Positions 33,923 through 46,782 are shown, counted from the first letter of the stretch. The stretch: DNA of 64,000 nt from Myrmaecium sp. VS I D KN 1 (GCA_019775845.1 JADQAV010000003.1:618448-682447), one strand, 5' to 3'. The notes: generated by a model not told the origin, from the sequence alone. Program-made: numbers and translations.

Positions 33923-35093
33923 TCAGTACCCCACGGCACTGTAATGACTCTGTCGATACGGCATCGGAACTTGGTTGTACACGCTCGCCGCATACTCGCT
34001 GTCTTGATCCCGGTAGATGGTGCCGCGGCGCTCCTCCTCGCCGGGCAAGAGCTCCTTCACTTCCCAGTTGTTCGGCTTCATGCCCACGCTGAACTCGAGA
34101 TCCTCGCGGGTGATGGAGTCCCAGTACTGCAAGAAAAAGATAGGTTAGCGACGGCGTTTCTCTATGCCAAAGATTGCTGAAGACAAGACATACCTTGTAC
34201 ACCATCATCACGCCCAACAGGTTTCCAATGGTCCCGAAGAACAGGCCGTCCAGGTAGTGCGAGGCGCCGTTGCAGATAGTTTCGTTGACGGCGTACGTGA
34301 GCACCTGTCCAACCACGAAGAAGAAGATGCCAAGGGCCAGCACGCCGAGGGGCCAACGGTCCTGGAGCGTGTTGATGACGAGGATGATCTGCATGACAAT
34401 GTAGACAAAGATGAAGATGGCGTTGAAGATATAGAGCACGACGAAGAGGCCGACGGCGTGTTGCGGGTCCAGGCCGCCCCAGGATTTGAACGTGAGCAAG
34501 CTGACCGCGAAGCAGATAATGAACATGGCGAGGGAGCTGAGGCGGAGCAGCCAAACGCTCAAGGGTGTGCCATCTTCGTACAGCTGGAAGCCGACAAAGC
34601 CGTTGATCAGGAGGCAGGTACATGTTGCGGAAGCAAGACCATTTTGTATCGCGACAAAGTATGGAAAGGGTCCGGAGCCTGGCGGCACGACGCCGGAGTC
34701 GAGGATGAGGGAGATGATTGTGAGGACGAGGTAGAGGTAGAAAAATGTTATGATCTCTTTGCGGCCTGCGATGGGAGAGAAGACAAATTAGCTGGGCAAT
34801 GTCCTCATTCGCGGAAGCAAGATCTTGAGGCTGGGAAAACGAGATCTTGACTTACCGACGGCAGTGAACTTGGAGCGCACGTGGAAGATCATGACCAGAG
34901 TCATGACCAGCGCGAGGATGTGCATGCAGTCGTTGGCGCCCTCGAAGATGATCGTGTTGGCGACCTCGACCGACCGCGAGTAACAGGTGGCCTGGATACC
35001 CGGCTTGCCTGTGATCGCGCTCGCGGGCCCGACCAGCAGGCACAGCGGAACCGACGCCTGCTCACATATCGTCTGGAAGTCGCCAAAGCCCAT
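33923..35093 (-). CDS. CHS7: Chitin synthase export chaperone CHS7
   Basis: ER multi-pass membrane protein that lets Chs3-type chitin synthases leave the ER. Exons are 35093-34856, 34765-34194 and 34126-33923; introns are 34855-34766 (GTAAGT...TCGCAG) and 34193-34127 (GTATGT...TTGCAG). The protein is 337 residues. It begins MGFGDFQTICEQASVPLCL, as CHS7 proteins do, with the conserved VRSKFTAVG at the exon 1 end continuing RKEIITFFYLYL. Then come VVPPGSGPFPYF, LINGFVGFQLYEDGTPLSVW and FKSWGGLDPQH. About seven hydrophobic segments are visible. The last exon gives the cytosolic tail YWDSITREDLEFSVG...NNWEVKELLPGEEE. Length and every block match the family. Confidence 0.95.
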
Positions 35094-36416
35094 GGTCGCG
35101 GCGGTGGGTGGTGGTGTTGTCGGCGTGTATTAATGAGTACAGGTAACTGATACAACGAAACGGATGTCGTGAGGATGTGGAACAGGCGCGCGACAACGGC
35201 TGTTCCTTTTCGAAGGGACGCGCAACGGCCGGTGAAGTCCCTTGGGTGTGAACGATCGACAGCGGGAGGAATGGACAAGGGGGATTAACGATTATGGATG
35301 ACAGGAGTAGCGAATGTATCTGCCGATATGGATAGACGAAGGGCCGTGGAGGGCTAAGAGGATATTGTCGCCTGAGGGGCCGGGCCGGAAATGATACTGG
35401 GGGCAGGATAAACGAATGGCTCGAGGTGAGGTTGGGATAACGGGGGGCCTGTGGCAGGGGAAAGGGAGGTTCTGGGCGGGCTGGGGAACGAGCTGAGGTG
35501 GAAGTGGAAAACAGCACGGCGGGGAAACACTTTCTCCGCCCCTGCCAGCCCCATCCCCGTTGCCAATTATAGCTAGAGCCGCGTCCCCTCGTATTGTGAT
35601 TCAGGCACGTTTTGCTAAGGGAGAAAACTACATATTGATGCCTGGTCATGGGATGTACTAACGCGGATTTTTAGATATTTCCTTCGTTCTCTTCTCGCCT
35701 CAGGATCTCGCAGATGAGATGGACTCGGCTGGATATTTCCACCGGCAGTGTGGACCGAGCGATCATCAAACGCTCGCCGATCCGAGTTGTGGCGCCGGCG
35801 ACCCTGCCCCTGCCACTCACTCCGGCACCAGCCATCGTGATCCTGAGCCCTGCCGATCGACCCTGTCTCTTCCCTTGTGGCTGGTGTGCCATATCTAACC
35901 TTACAGTAACGTCTCATTTCCCATCGAGATCATTCGTCAACACTGGCATTGTTAACATGAAGTGTAGCTGTCAGTTCGCATAGAAGTACGGATCTTGTTA
36001 TAGGATGGTTATGGTAAGTGGGTTTGGATCAATGGCTATGGACAGGTGGACAACACACGGTGATCGGTGCGTTAGAGAAAACAGAACACACGCACGTCAT
36101 TTACCTATGTTGTACATGGATGATCCGATAACCCTCGGTCGGACACGTGCACTTCGCAAGCATGAAGTAGTACATGCATAAACACATGCATACTCCTCCT
36201 ACTATCCGTACATGGGCACGCGAAAACCTTAAAAAGCACCGATACAAGTTAGGCTGCACCCGGAGATTACGGAGAAACCAGAAGGCTGGATTGTAATATA
36301 AGTATGTACAGAAGAATCGAATAGCTACTAATAACCAGAAAAATAGACAGAGGATTGAGTAAGAAGTCGCTCCGGTGCTTCCACCGCCCTTTTCATTATC
36401 CAGTCCGCTGCGCTCT
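35094..36416. other. Intergenic, CHS7 promoter / pectin lyase 3' flank
   Basis: 1.3 kb between two genes on the same strand. No believable gene seen. The stretch 35880-36360 is A+T-richer than its neighbours. Confidence 0.6.
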
Positions 36417-37611
36417 TTAAGCGATGATGCCAACACCGGCCTTGCTGGCGATGCTGGAGCTGGCGGTGCTGGCCGAGGCGACGGTCTTGCCGGCGAAGTT
36501 GGTGAGGAAGGCGGTGTCGGTGCCGCCGAGGGAGCCGGAGCTGCCGAAGGCGTTCAGCTGGCAGGTGTGGCCGAGCGGGCTGGCGCAGACGGCGTTGGCG
36601 CTGGTGCTGGGCGAGCCGAAGAAGCTGCCCAGGTTCTCGAGCAAGGGGGTCTCGACGTTCTGGAAGACGTTGCCCTCGGCGACGACCATGCCGCCCGCGC
36701 CGTTGTCGAAGGCGTGGCCGGTGTTGGCGTAGAAGTAGTTGTTCACGGCGTGGAGGAGGGTGTTGCCGCCGACCTTGGGCGACCGGCCCGAGGTGTGGTG
36801 GATGTAGTTGCCCTTGAGCGTGACGAGGTCGGAGGAGCCGGTCAGGTAGAGGGCCCAGTAGTGGTGACCGTCACAGGTCGCGCTCCAGGAGGTCTCGCCG
36901 TCGAACTCGTTGTAGGTTACCGACACGCGGTTGGAGGCGCTGGTGCCGAGGACTAGCATCTGGCGTCCGACGAGGGAGACCTTGCAGTGGTCGATCCAGA
37001 TGAGGTCGCCGCCGTCAACGGTGAGGGCGTCACCACCCCAGATGTACTGCGGGTTCAGCTCGGTGATGTGGATGTTCCTGGAGACGATTAGAAGTGTCCA
37101 GCGCTTGTAAAGATCGATTGCCGTGAACTCACTGGATGATGACGTTCTTCGCGCCATTGGCAATCCTCAGACCCTTGCCACGGAGAACACCCTTGGAGCC
37201 AACGCCGATGATGCTCTTGTTGGATCCGACAGTCAGACCCTCCACAGCAGCGTTGTCGTAAGTGACGCTGATGCTCGTGACACCGTCGCCAGCATTGCCG
37301 TTGGTGCACCAGTCAGCATGGTTAATGGCATCTTGCCCGCCATTGCCGGGGCAAGTGTTGGAGGCGGGACGGCAGCCCGTCTCGGTCGTGGTGCCTTCAC
37401 TACCGATGTAGTTGAACTCCTTGTCCAGGACGATGCAGCGGGCGGTGTCATCGGCGAGCCAACTCTTCAGTTCGGCGATATCCGAGGGAACCTCACAGGC
37501 AGCACTACCACCACCCGTAGTGCTGGCGGCAAATCCTTCCGGCGTGCCAACGACTGCATAAGCAGATACGCTTGAGGCAGCGGCGAGGATGGAAAGAAAG
37601 GCGGACTTCAT
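36417..37611 (-). CDS. Secreted pectin lyase, polysaccharide lyase family 1
   Basis: Exon 1 is 37611-37133 and exon 2 is 37077-36417 (intron 37132-37078, GTGAGT...CTCCAG; branch-like TCTAATC). The protein is 379 residues. Pectin lyase cleaves methyl-esterified homogalacturonan by beta-elimination. A signal peptide (MKSAFLSILAAASSVSAYA, about 1-19) marks secretion. The parallel beta-helix body has the family marks: DLIWIDHCKVSLVGRQMLV, then ATCDGHHYWALYL and NYIHHTSGRSPKVGG with the catalytic-type Arg in HTSGRSPK. HHYWALYL is the aromatic cleft signature that separates pectin lyases from pectate lyases. Cysteine pairs (CRPASNTC, and CASPLGHTC near the end) are also present. The length matches fungal PelA-type enzymes. 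Confidence 0.95.
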
Positions 37612-37735
37612 TGTGAAAGTGGAGGGGTAGAAGCGACAAATACAACTGCACTCTGCGGCAGCTGTGAATAGAAGATGCAAGAGGAAGGTAGTGAAGGTAG
37701 TGAGGAACAACAAGACAGAGGCGTTGACAACATCA

Positions 37736-37744
37736 TTATATATA
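37736..37744 (-). promoter_or_regulatory. TATA box of the pectin lyase gene
   Basis: TATATATAA on the minus strand, about 125 bp upstream of the ATG at 37611. Position and sequence fit an inducible secreted-enzyme gene; not otherwise tested. Confidence 0.55.
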
Positions 37745-40011
37745 CTCTTCCAAACTCGGATGTTAATCGGCGAAGATGGTGTAGGAAGCGGTATGTTTCG
37801 AAGAGTCGCAAGGCTCACCGGCAGCGTCCTGGACAGGCCCAAGCGAGATTGACAGCCGGTAGACTAGGACGGACTCCACCACTGTTGACGAGCCTCATTC
37901 ATCGCAGCACAGTTCCCAAGGAGAAACGCCCTCGCGGGACCTCCCGCCGAGTGATGTGATCGTTTGGAGATTCTCCATATTATCTCGGTTCTTGGTTGCT
38001 TCTCGATCGAATCCGTTGCGGTGGCGTATCTGGAGCTCCCCTCTCCGTTTAACGTTGAAACAAGCCTCCAAGCTCAGTCGGCCCGACTTCCTGTACCCAC
38101 GCACCCGAGGCTCTGGTTGGAGGAACAGAAAGGAAACTCCTCCGTGGCTAGTAGGGCTCGATATGAAAAATATATGAGGTGCGGAAGCGGTCAGTAACCA
38201 GTGGGCTGAGGTGTGCACGCTGTCGGTCCAGTGCTTCTGTCCTTTGCTTCGGCCAATACTTTTGAAATGGCCGGTAATTGATGGGAATCTTTGAGTCCGT
38301 AGCCCGAGAATATACGGGAAGGAGATGTTTCAGGGGACCAGCCGAGGTAGAATCGCTCGCAAAAGGCCGAAGGCCACAAAGTCTTGGCGGAGGCCGTAGG
38401 ACATGTCCATGCCACGGCGGATCAGAGGGAGTGATTGTGAGTGCAATCCTTCGCACGTGGGGATGTACTGTGAATCCTCGTGGTCCTGGAATCAAAGTGT
38501 CGCCCGCCAAAGGGATGTTTGGAGTTCAATGATTCTGCCGCCAGACACCGCCCTTTAGCCGCTGCCCCTCCAGGAGGCACTCGAGCCCTTACGCTCAACA
38601 AGTCCACGTTCTCGAGCAGGGTGCCTTTGCCTCCTCTCTTCTTACAATGCAGGATCGAGCTTGTAGCTTCGACACTCACTGGGTGGCCGTCCACCGTATT
38701 CGATAAGCGCTGGCTACGCCATCGCGCCTAAGCTACGCCGTCCGCATCTACCAGGCTATCTCTGTGCAGCCTATCCGTCCCGGACCAGTCGCTGACGAGT
38801 GCCACTGAGCGAAAGACAAACTTCAATTGGAGAATGTGCTCGATTCTCATTGTTGTCAGCAGGCGTTATTCTTGACTGTTCGACCGCTGGAATTCCCGAG
38901 ACGCCGTATCGACGAACCATTTGCCGTGGAAGCTCATATTCAGAGAAGCCATAGGTTGACTCAATTCCTTGTCCCGTTTGCCGGCATGACTTTCTGAGCC
39001 TGCAGATTGGCTACGTTCCCTCGAAGACGTAATCACAAGCAGTTTCCTCGGTCGGATACACTTGGTTTTGGGGACCGTCTCTCGACGCGCAGTGGAACGA
39101 TGTGCCTCTCGACCACAATTAGAAGATAACAGGCAGGTAGGGCTTAGCGAGGACTTGCAGCTTCAATGCCATCGAGGCATGTTTGATTCTGGGGTAGGCG
39201 ATTCCGATGCGCCGTGGCGGCATGTGCGCTAATCCTCGCAGAGATATCGTCTCAGAGAGCTCAGGAATCGCCGAGTCTCAGCATGCACAGCCTTTCAAGC
39301 GCCATGATTGTTTTGCCCTTTTGAACAGAGACGTACATACTCAACAGGCGCTGACGTGACCAACCAGGTCGTTGTCGGAGCAGTTCAAGGCACAAACCAC
39401 GTCCACGTAGATGCTGTAGAACGTATATGCCCCCTTGTGCGGCGTCTCCTCTGCGCATCGCTGCGAAAATATTGGCTTGATCAAATGGACTGCTCTCCTA
39501 TGGTATTTTCCCTTTCAGGAAACTATTGGCCTTCTCGCTATCATCCTGCATCGTAAGCAAGGAAAGTATTCGAAGGCTGGAGCTACCAAGTTGATGAGAG
39601 CGACAAGAGTGAGTGAGAAAGCCCACGCTTCGGTAGTATTGGGAGTGGGCAGATCCGTGTTTGTTGCACGGAGATGAAACCGGCGGGTACATGTGTCGCA
39701 GGAGCGCCTTTGTCTTACGCGTAGTTGTCCGCGCGCCAGAGACTCCAACGTACCGTTCGTATAAGATCGAGAGAAGCGCTCATGGTACGAAGCAAGCCGT
39801 CGAGGTGTAGCGCTGTGGCAAGTCCTGCGATGTTCTGACAGAATGTCTTCCCAGTAGCGAGTTTTGGCATTACAGAAGCAGAAAGCAGAAAGAAGAGAGC
39901 AAGAACCACAATCAGAAAACCAAATCCAGAAAACGACAATGAAGTTTCTGTACGTGAGAACGTTCCGAAAACTACAAACCTAAATCTCGGCCGCCGTGCC
40001 TCTTCTGTCAG

Positions 40012-40019
40012 TATATAAA
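40012..40019 (+). promoter_or_regulatory. TATA box of the CCCH zinc-finger gene
   Basis: TATATAAA about 150 bp upstream of the ATG at 40165. Confidence 0.55.
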
Positions 40020-40164
40020 ACATCTGCGCAGCCGCCGGCCTACAGTGCTTGTTTGTCTTCAGTCAACTTTCCGTCCGCCTGCCTCCCGATTCCTGGTCTC
40101 AACCTCATTGCAAGCTCCGCAGAACAGCCCAACACTTGCCGCTGACACTTCTTCTGTTTCAATC

Positions 40165-41848
40165 ATGCCTGGATTCAACCAATACGATACCTCCACCATG
40201 TGGGCGCGCTACGAGCGATTGAAGGCAACCGATGATCACAAGAATATATTGATTGAGGTACCTGCCCGCTTCCCAATCACGAAGCTTCACCGTCTGGTTC
40301 TAACTAATCCTGAAGGAGCTTTTGACTCGCTATGACTACCTTCTCGAAGCCCACAAGAAAGAGTGCGAAGATATTGAAAGAGAACGCGAGCACAACCACA
40401 TGTTGGAGCAGTCTTACCAGAAGATGGAACGTGATCTCGGGCAGATGCAGCGATTCATGGTCAACAGCCTCCTCCATGACCCGTACACCCACACTGACTT
40501 CTCCAGGACCGGGATCCTTTCGTGGTAGTCCTCATTGACGGCGATGGCATGGTTGTATGTTCACCGTGCCGCTCCTTCAGCGTCTCCGCTCAAGCATTCG
40601 CTTACACTCTACAGTTTCAAGAAAACCTGCTCAGAGAAGGCGAACAAGGAGGAAGACGGGCCGCGGCCATGATAAATACGGCGTTGGAGGAATACCTACC
40701 TGTCTTGATCCCCGACCCGCTGTCGGAGGTCAAGATCGTTGCGCGCGTCTACGCGAATGTGAAGGGACTGGCGGATGTTTGCTATAAAGTGGGAATCGTG
40801 GACCACCCTGCTCAGGTGGAGGCTTTTGTTCGCGGCTTCACACGTGCCAGGACGTTGTTTGACTTCGTTGACGTGGGACCCGGGAAGGATCGGGCAGATG
40901 ATAAGATTTCCGGTACGTACTTATGCTTGTGCTGAGCAGCTGGAGGCTTCGGCTGATCGACGCCCAGGAACGTTTAAACTCTACCTCCGTGACTTTCACT
41001 GCCGTCAAATCCTCTTCGGCTGCTCGCATGACAACGGCTACGCTCGCCTTCTTGAAGAGATCACGACGGATGAGAATCTTGTCAACCGCATCACGCTCCT
41101 GGAGGGAGTGCCGTTCGAAAAAGAACTCGCCGACCTTCCTTTCAAGACCAGAAAGTTCAAGAACATTTTTCGCGAAACAAAGATCAATCTGTATAAGCCG
41201 TCGCCGGTACATGGACCGTCGTTCACACATGCAGTCACCACCACGCCCCAGCTCACGTCCGGCAATGGCGCCAGTCGCTCGTTGTCTCTTCCGAGATCAG
41301 AGTGCTCGGCAGAGACAGAAAGCCACCTCCCCGTCGCCACGACTTGGGCCAGTACCGCAGCTCGAGCAGCCAAACTGCCCGACCCCCCCGTTTCCGCTCC
41401 CAACTCCCCCCCATCCGCACCGAGAAGCCAAAGCAACAGCAGCAGAGTCCCCCGCAACCGCGCCGGCCAACGCATCGACCCTCCCATCCGCCACTACGAC
41501 AAGGAGGAGGTGCAGCGGGTGAAGAAGCTGAAGATGTGCAACATGCACTTCCTCCGGCAGGCCTGCCCCTTCGATCACGACTGCACCCACGTGCACCGCT
41601 ACCAGCCCACCCCCTCGGAGATCGAGACGCTCCGCCTGGTGGCCCGGATGGCGCCCTGCCTGCACGGCAGCGCCTGCGACGACCCTAAGTGCATCTATGG
41701 CCACCGCTGCCCGGCCCCGTTGGCCAAGGACCGCATGGAAAAGAGCACGAGGAAGACGTGCATCTTTGGCGAGGCGTGCAAGTTCCCGCCTGAGCTGCAC
41801 CATGTGGATCGGACGGAGGTGAATGTGGTGAGGATTGGGGGAATGTAG
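40165..41848 (+). CDS. Fungal CCCH zinc-finger protein
   Basis: Five exons: 40165-40257, 40316-40459, 40507-40554, 40615-40912 and 40968-41848, giving 487 residues. Introns are 40258-40315, 40460-40506 (donor GTCAAC, weak), 40555-40614 (GTATGT) and 40913-40967 (GTACGT). Exon 2 encodes a coiled-coil-like acidic/basic stretch (CEDIEREREHNHMLEQSYQK). Residues about 80-270 form the DUF7923-like domain: DPFVVVLIDGDGMVF, VYANVKGLADVC and FHCRQILFGCSHDNGYARLL. The C-terminal part has tandem zinc fingers: C-x8-C-x5-C-x3-H in CNMHFLRQACPFDHDC then THVH, C-x5-C-x4-C-x3-H in CLHGSACDDPKC then IYGH, and a third Cys pair in CIFGEAC. RNA or nucleic-acid binding is inferred from the finger type; the biological role in the family is not established. 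Confidence 0.82.
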
Positions 41849-42082
41849 GGATGTAGAGGGTTTGTAAAGGGTAGAGGGGTCACCTGCTATGCGCAGCCCC
41901 TTCCTTACGATTTGCACAGCCAGAACTTCGAGATATGAAACACGTACATGACAGGCCATGCCGGGCGCCGATGATGAATTTTCCAACGCTTTTCGAACTC
42001 GAGAGAGGGATGATGTGGCGTATGGATATGTACTCGAACAACATACTCAATGAACTTTTCCCCCCTTTTCTCTTCTGTCCTT

Positions 42083-45000
42083 CTACCGATCCAACCCATC
42101 CAACTCCACCAACCGTCTCACGAGCCCCACAATCTCTCCCCCACCAGTAATACCCCCATCACCACCCTCCTCCCCCCTTGCCCCCTCGGCAAACCCCTCC
42201 GGATCCGCGACCCGCTCCCGCACCCACCGATCCAGCACCCCGCGCAACCGACTCGCCAGCACGCCCACGCGCGCCCACCCGCGCAGCCGCAACCACCCAT
42301 CCACCACGAGCCCGCGGCCCAGGGTGTCCACCTCCACGCCGCCGCCGGCGAAGAGCAGCACGGCGAAGGGGTTCACCGGCACGACGTCGCGGAGGTAGAC
42401 CTTCGCCGTCGTTGCCATCGTTGCCATCCCCCTCCCTGCCATCCCCCCCGCTCCCCGGGCAGCGCCGGAACTCCCCATCTTCCCAAAAAACGCTAAAAAG
42501 GCCGGGTGCGGTCCGACGAAGGTCTGGGCGCCGAAGAGGGTGGAGGAGGGGTGGACGAAGACGCGGCCGGCGTCCCGATCGAAAAAACGGATGGCCCGGG
42601 CTTCCGGGTCCAGGGCCATGGCCCCCGTGCTGGTGGCGGCGAATTTGGTGGCGGGCAAGGCGATGCGGGCGAGTTGAGGGCTGAGGGCGGCGGCGAGGAG
42701 GGCGCGGAGGAGGGGGAGGGGCGTGGTGTTTTCCGGGGAGGTTTCGGGCGAGGAGGACAGCGGCGCGAACCCGGCTTCTTGCAGGGCGGACAGGTACTGC
42801 GCCCGGTTCGACTCGACGTCCAGGAGGGTGTGGTGGCTGAGGAAGCGGGCCTCGCACCAGCGGCGCAGGTCCGCGGCCGTCGCGCCCTTGCGGCGGAGCG
42901 CGGCCCACTCGTCGAAGGCGCGGAGGTCGGCGAGCGGGTCCCCCTGGCTCGGGGAGCCGGCGAAGGCCATGCGGGCCGCCTTGGCCTCGTCGCGCTTCTC
43001 CCGCGGCGCCAGGAAGGGCGAGCGCACGCTGAGCAGGCTGGCCAGCGTCAGGCAGCTCGGGAGGCAGCCGAAGACGGCGCCGTAGACGAGCAGCTTGGCG
43101 CACCGCAGGTCCGCCGGGATCCCCGCCATGCACGTCCCCAGCGCCGTCAGCGCGTCGCCGTCCAGCACGCCCATCCGGCGGAGCAGGTCGAGCGCGTTGG
43201 CCACCGCGGCCGTGGCCGGCGGCGTGATGGTCGAGGCGAGGAAGCCGGCGACGTCGGCGACGCCCATGGCCTTCACGCTCAGGCAGAGGCCCTCCAGCGG
43301 CGTGCGACGGATCTCCGGCTCCGGTCGCTCGGGCATCTTCGTCTGCTCCGCGTTGCGCGTGTACAGCTTGTAGCAGAGCCCCTCGCGCACCCGGCCGGCG
43401 CGACCGCGACGCTGTTTGGCGGCCGCCCGGCTGGCCCAGACCTCCTCCAGCTTGACCATGTTGGCGGCCGGGTCGTAGGTGGTCTCCTTGACGCGGCCGG
43501 AGTCGATGACGGCGACGATGTCCGGGATCGTGATGGAGGTCTCGGCCACGTTGGTCGAGGCGATGACCTTGCGTGTGCCCGGCGGCGGAGGGGGGAAGAC
43601 CTTGCGTTGGTCGGTGGGGAGGAGGGAGGCGTGAAGGGGAAGGGCGTGCACCTGTGGTAGGGCGGCGCGAAGGGTCTGCGTCGACGATATCAGTATCCAA
43701 AATCAACATGAACGCGAAGGAAAAAGAAGCACTCACCCTCACACACCGGTCGATCTCCATCGTCCCCGGCAAAAACACCAGCACCGCCCCGTCCTTCTCC
43801 CCCAGTTCCCGATCGACTAACCGGACCGTCTCGACGATCAAGTCGTAATTGATGCCCATCCCCACGCTCCGCAACGCCTTGCCCATCCCCTCACCCTCCT
43901 CCTCTCCCTCTCCCTCCACCTTCTCCTCCACCACCGCCCTCACGCCACCAAACCCCGTCGACCGCACCACCTCATCCAGATAGAAATCCCGAACGGGGAA
44001 CGTGCGCCCTTCAATCTCGCACCGGCCCACGCCGCCCAGTCCCGCGAAGTAGCTCTCAAACACATCCGCATCCAACGTCGCGCTCATCAGGACGACCTTA
44101 AGCCCGCCCGGTTTCCTCCGCAGCACCTCCCGCAGCAGCGCGAGCAGGAAATCCCCATCCAAGCTGCGCTCGTGCACCTCGTCCACCACGACATGGCTCA
44201 CGCCCTCCAACTCCCCACCGCCACCCTGCAGCTGCCGCAGCAGCACCCCCGTCGTCACAAACCCGATCCGGGTGTCGGCACTCCACTTCCTCTCCCCCTT
44301 GATCGCGTACCCGACCTCCTGCCCAACGGCACCCACCCGCTCCGCCGCGACCCGCTCCGCCAACCCCATCGCGCTGATGCGCCGGGGCTGCGTGACCACG
44401 ACGTGCGCCGCGGCCCCCAGCCCCCGCGCCAGCAGATCGTCCACCACGAACTGCACCGCCTGCGTCGACTTGCCCGAGCCCGTCTCCCCGGACACGATGG
44501 TGACGGCGTGGTCCCGCACCGCGGCCACGATCCGCGCCCGCTGCGACCATGCCGGCAGCCGCTGGCGCGCCGCGAGCATGCGTTGGCCCGCCGGGCTGCG
44601 CATGCGCGCCTCGTGCTCCGCGTGCAGGCGCGTGCTCTCCGGGGACCAGGGGGTGGGGTCGAGCGGCCGGGCCGGGGGCCGGGAGGGCTTGTGTTTCCGC
44701 GTGCGCTGCGATCGCGTGGCGGTCGCTTCGGTGTCGTCGGCGGCGGCGCTGACGGCGGCGGCGATGCTGCTGAGCCGGCCCGGGTGCGCGATGATGCCGG
44801 GCGCTTCTTGCTCCAGCCAGTCGGCGAGGGCGAAGAGCATGGGGGTGTGTAGCAGGTCGGTTCGAGCGTGGAGGAGGGCGCGTTTGAGGAGGGCGAGGCG
44901 GATGTAGGAGGGGAGGGCGGCGTGGATGGAGAGGATGGGGAGGATGGCTGGGTAGGGCCCGTGAGGCTTGCGGGCGTGGAGGGTGATGGGAGGGGTGTTG

Positions 45001-46483
45001 GGGATGGAGAGGGTGAGGGAACAGGTGGTGGGGGAGTCGGAGTGGTATTTTTCGGCGCCGTAGATGGATTCGAGGACCGCTTGCTCTTCGGCCCAGGTGT
45101 CAGCATCTGGATCAGCGAGGGAGGCATCTTCCATTGCGGAGGAAAGGTCGTCGTCGTATTCGCCTTGAAGGAGGTGAGCCTGAAGGACGGCGGCTGCTTT
45201 GCCTTCGTCGCCGTCGTTGGCATCGAGCGCTTGCTCGCATAGCTCGACGGCGTATCCGGTTGCAGCGAGGCGCTTGATGGCGGCTTCGCGCTTCAGATCG
45301 CTGCTCGCCATGCTGATGCCAGCCACGTAGCCCTCTGGCAGCGCCCACGGCGGGAGGTCGTCCTCCGGCACGTGGATCAACAGCCACTCCAGCATCTCCT
45401 CCTTGTCCTTGCAAATGTCGGCCGCCTCCTCGACGTGGCTCCTCCGAAAGCCCAAGGCGGCGATCTCGTCGACCAGTCTTTTCTTCAGGCCGTCGGGGAT
45501 GCGTATCCCGTGCGGATTCCACAGTGCCTCTTTCCTGATCAACCGCTCCACCTCCACCCTGGTCCTCTTGCCCATGTCCACCTTCGGCGCGTTCGCCCAA
45601 CCCTTGTCTCTGCTCGCACCCGCACTGCCTCCCGGCCCTAATATGCTCGCACCATTCTGCGATTGTTGCTCCTTCGCCTTGGCCGCCTCCTCCCTCTTGT
45701 TCGCCGCAGCCGCCTTGGCCTTCTCGTGCTCCTCGAACGCGGCAAAGGGATCGGCCTCGTACATCCACCCGGCACCCTCCGCCACGGCCTCCTTCTTCAT
45801 CTCGGCGAACGGGCCCTTCCACAGATCCTTGTACGTCGGCGGCATCATCATGTGGATGTTCTTCATGTTGGCGACGCGGTACAGGGCGTAGGTGGCGGCG
45901 AAGTGACGGGCCTCGAGGGCGCTGGGCTGGGCGGCCAGGTCGCGGTACTTGGTCGGTACTTTCATGGGCGGGAGGGTAATCTTCTCACGCGTCTTGGGGT
46001 TGGTGGTGCGCAGGATGACGGCGGAGAGGAAGCCGGCGGGCGTGCGGTCCTGGATGGATGAGAGAAGGGATCTGCGTCAGCGCGGTGGTCATGAAGGCGG
46101 TGACGGCGGTTGCTGGAGGAGCGTCATACCATGGTGTATTCCGGCTTGTCCCACTTCTGCTTCTGACAGTGCTCCGACAGCATGTTCACCGGCAGTTTGC
46201 CCGTCCAGGACGCTCCGCCGATGAGAGTGCGCGTATCCGGCTTCTTGGGCTCGTCGGCAGCGGGCGGCGCGTCGGACTCCTTACCCTTGCCCTTCTTACT
46301 CTTGGTCTCTGGTTGGGCCTTTGCGGCCTCCTCGGCGGCCTTCTTCGCGCCGCCTTTGCCTTTCTTCGGCTCGCCCTTGGCGTTGGAGAAGACGATGTAG
46401 CTGGTGTCCTCGCCGTTGTGGGTGGGCGGCGGCTTCTTCGACGACGACGCGCCTCCACGGGGGCCATGCGGGTTCTTCCCCAT
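42083..46483 (-). CDS. DExH-box RNA helicase, YLR419W/DHX29-DHX57 type
   Basis: Exons are 46483-46130, 46049-43737 and 43675-42083; introns are 46129-46050 (GTATGA...CCAG) and 43736-43676 (GTGAGT...CGCAG). The protein is 1419 residues. The N-terminus is Lys/Ala-rich. A UBA-like stretch lies near 370-415 (KRLAATGYAVELCEQAL) and an RWD domain near 430-535 (EEQAVLESIYG). The helicase core has motif I GETGSGKS at about 639-646, TQPRR, motif II DEVH at about 741-744, SAT at about 774-776, STNVAETSITIPDI, and motif VI QRRGRAGR at about 977-984. HA2/ratchet and OB-fold regions follow. Human DHX29 and DHX57 and yeast YLR419W share this layout; ribosome-linked RNA remodelling is the likely role. The splices restore motif order (DRCVR|TLRAALPQ). 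Confidence 0.94.
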
Positions 46484-46782
46484 CGTCGCGGTGGCGGCAG
46501 CAGGGTGAACACGCTGCGAGGGGTGGGAGGAAAGAAAGGTGTTGGTTGAGGTGGAGAGTGTGATGTTCTGGTGTTCTGGAGTTCTTGGTGTTCCTGACTT
46601 GCAGGGAGATTCCCGCCGAAATCTTCGCCGTAGGGCTGACGGGAAAGGAGCTCAGGGCAGACGTCACTCTGTTTTACCTTCCCCGGATTTCAGGCACCCG
46701 CAGCTCCGCATCACATTCACTCACTCATTCATTCATTCACTCATCACAGCGCAATACGCCCAGTACATCTACCGCCGCCGCC
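46484..46782. promoter_or_regulatory. Compact divergent promoter, DExH helicase / HNT3
   Basis: 299 bp between divergent ATGs, so the two genes must share their promoter region. A CATTCA run (about 46715-46745) lies just before the HNT3 start. Confidence 0.6.

Larger units (their letters stand above)
37612..40164. other. 2.6-kb intergenic region; no gene seen
   Basis: Pectin lyase promoter on the left, CCCH gene promoter on the right. The middle (37900-39700) has moderate G+C and no frame that gives a recognisable protein. A 102-codon frame on the minus strand at 39715-40023 starts inside the right promoter and was not accepted. Confidence 0.55.

Noticed and set aside
39715-40023. 102-codon minus-strand frame with a hydrophobic stretch
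   Set aside because: It has an ATG, but it starts just beyond the TATA box of the CCCH gene, has no family marks and lies in gene-free DNA.
42506-43660. 384-codon plus-strand frame opposite the DExH helicase
   Set aside because: Same composition effect; the minus strand has all helicase motifs.
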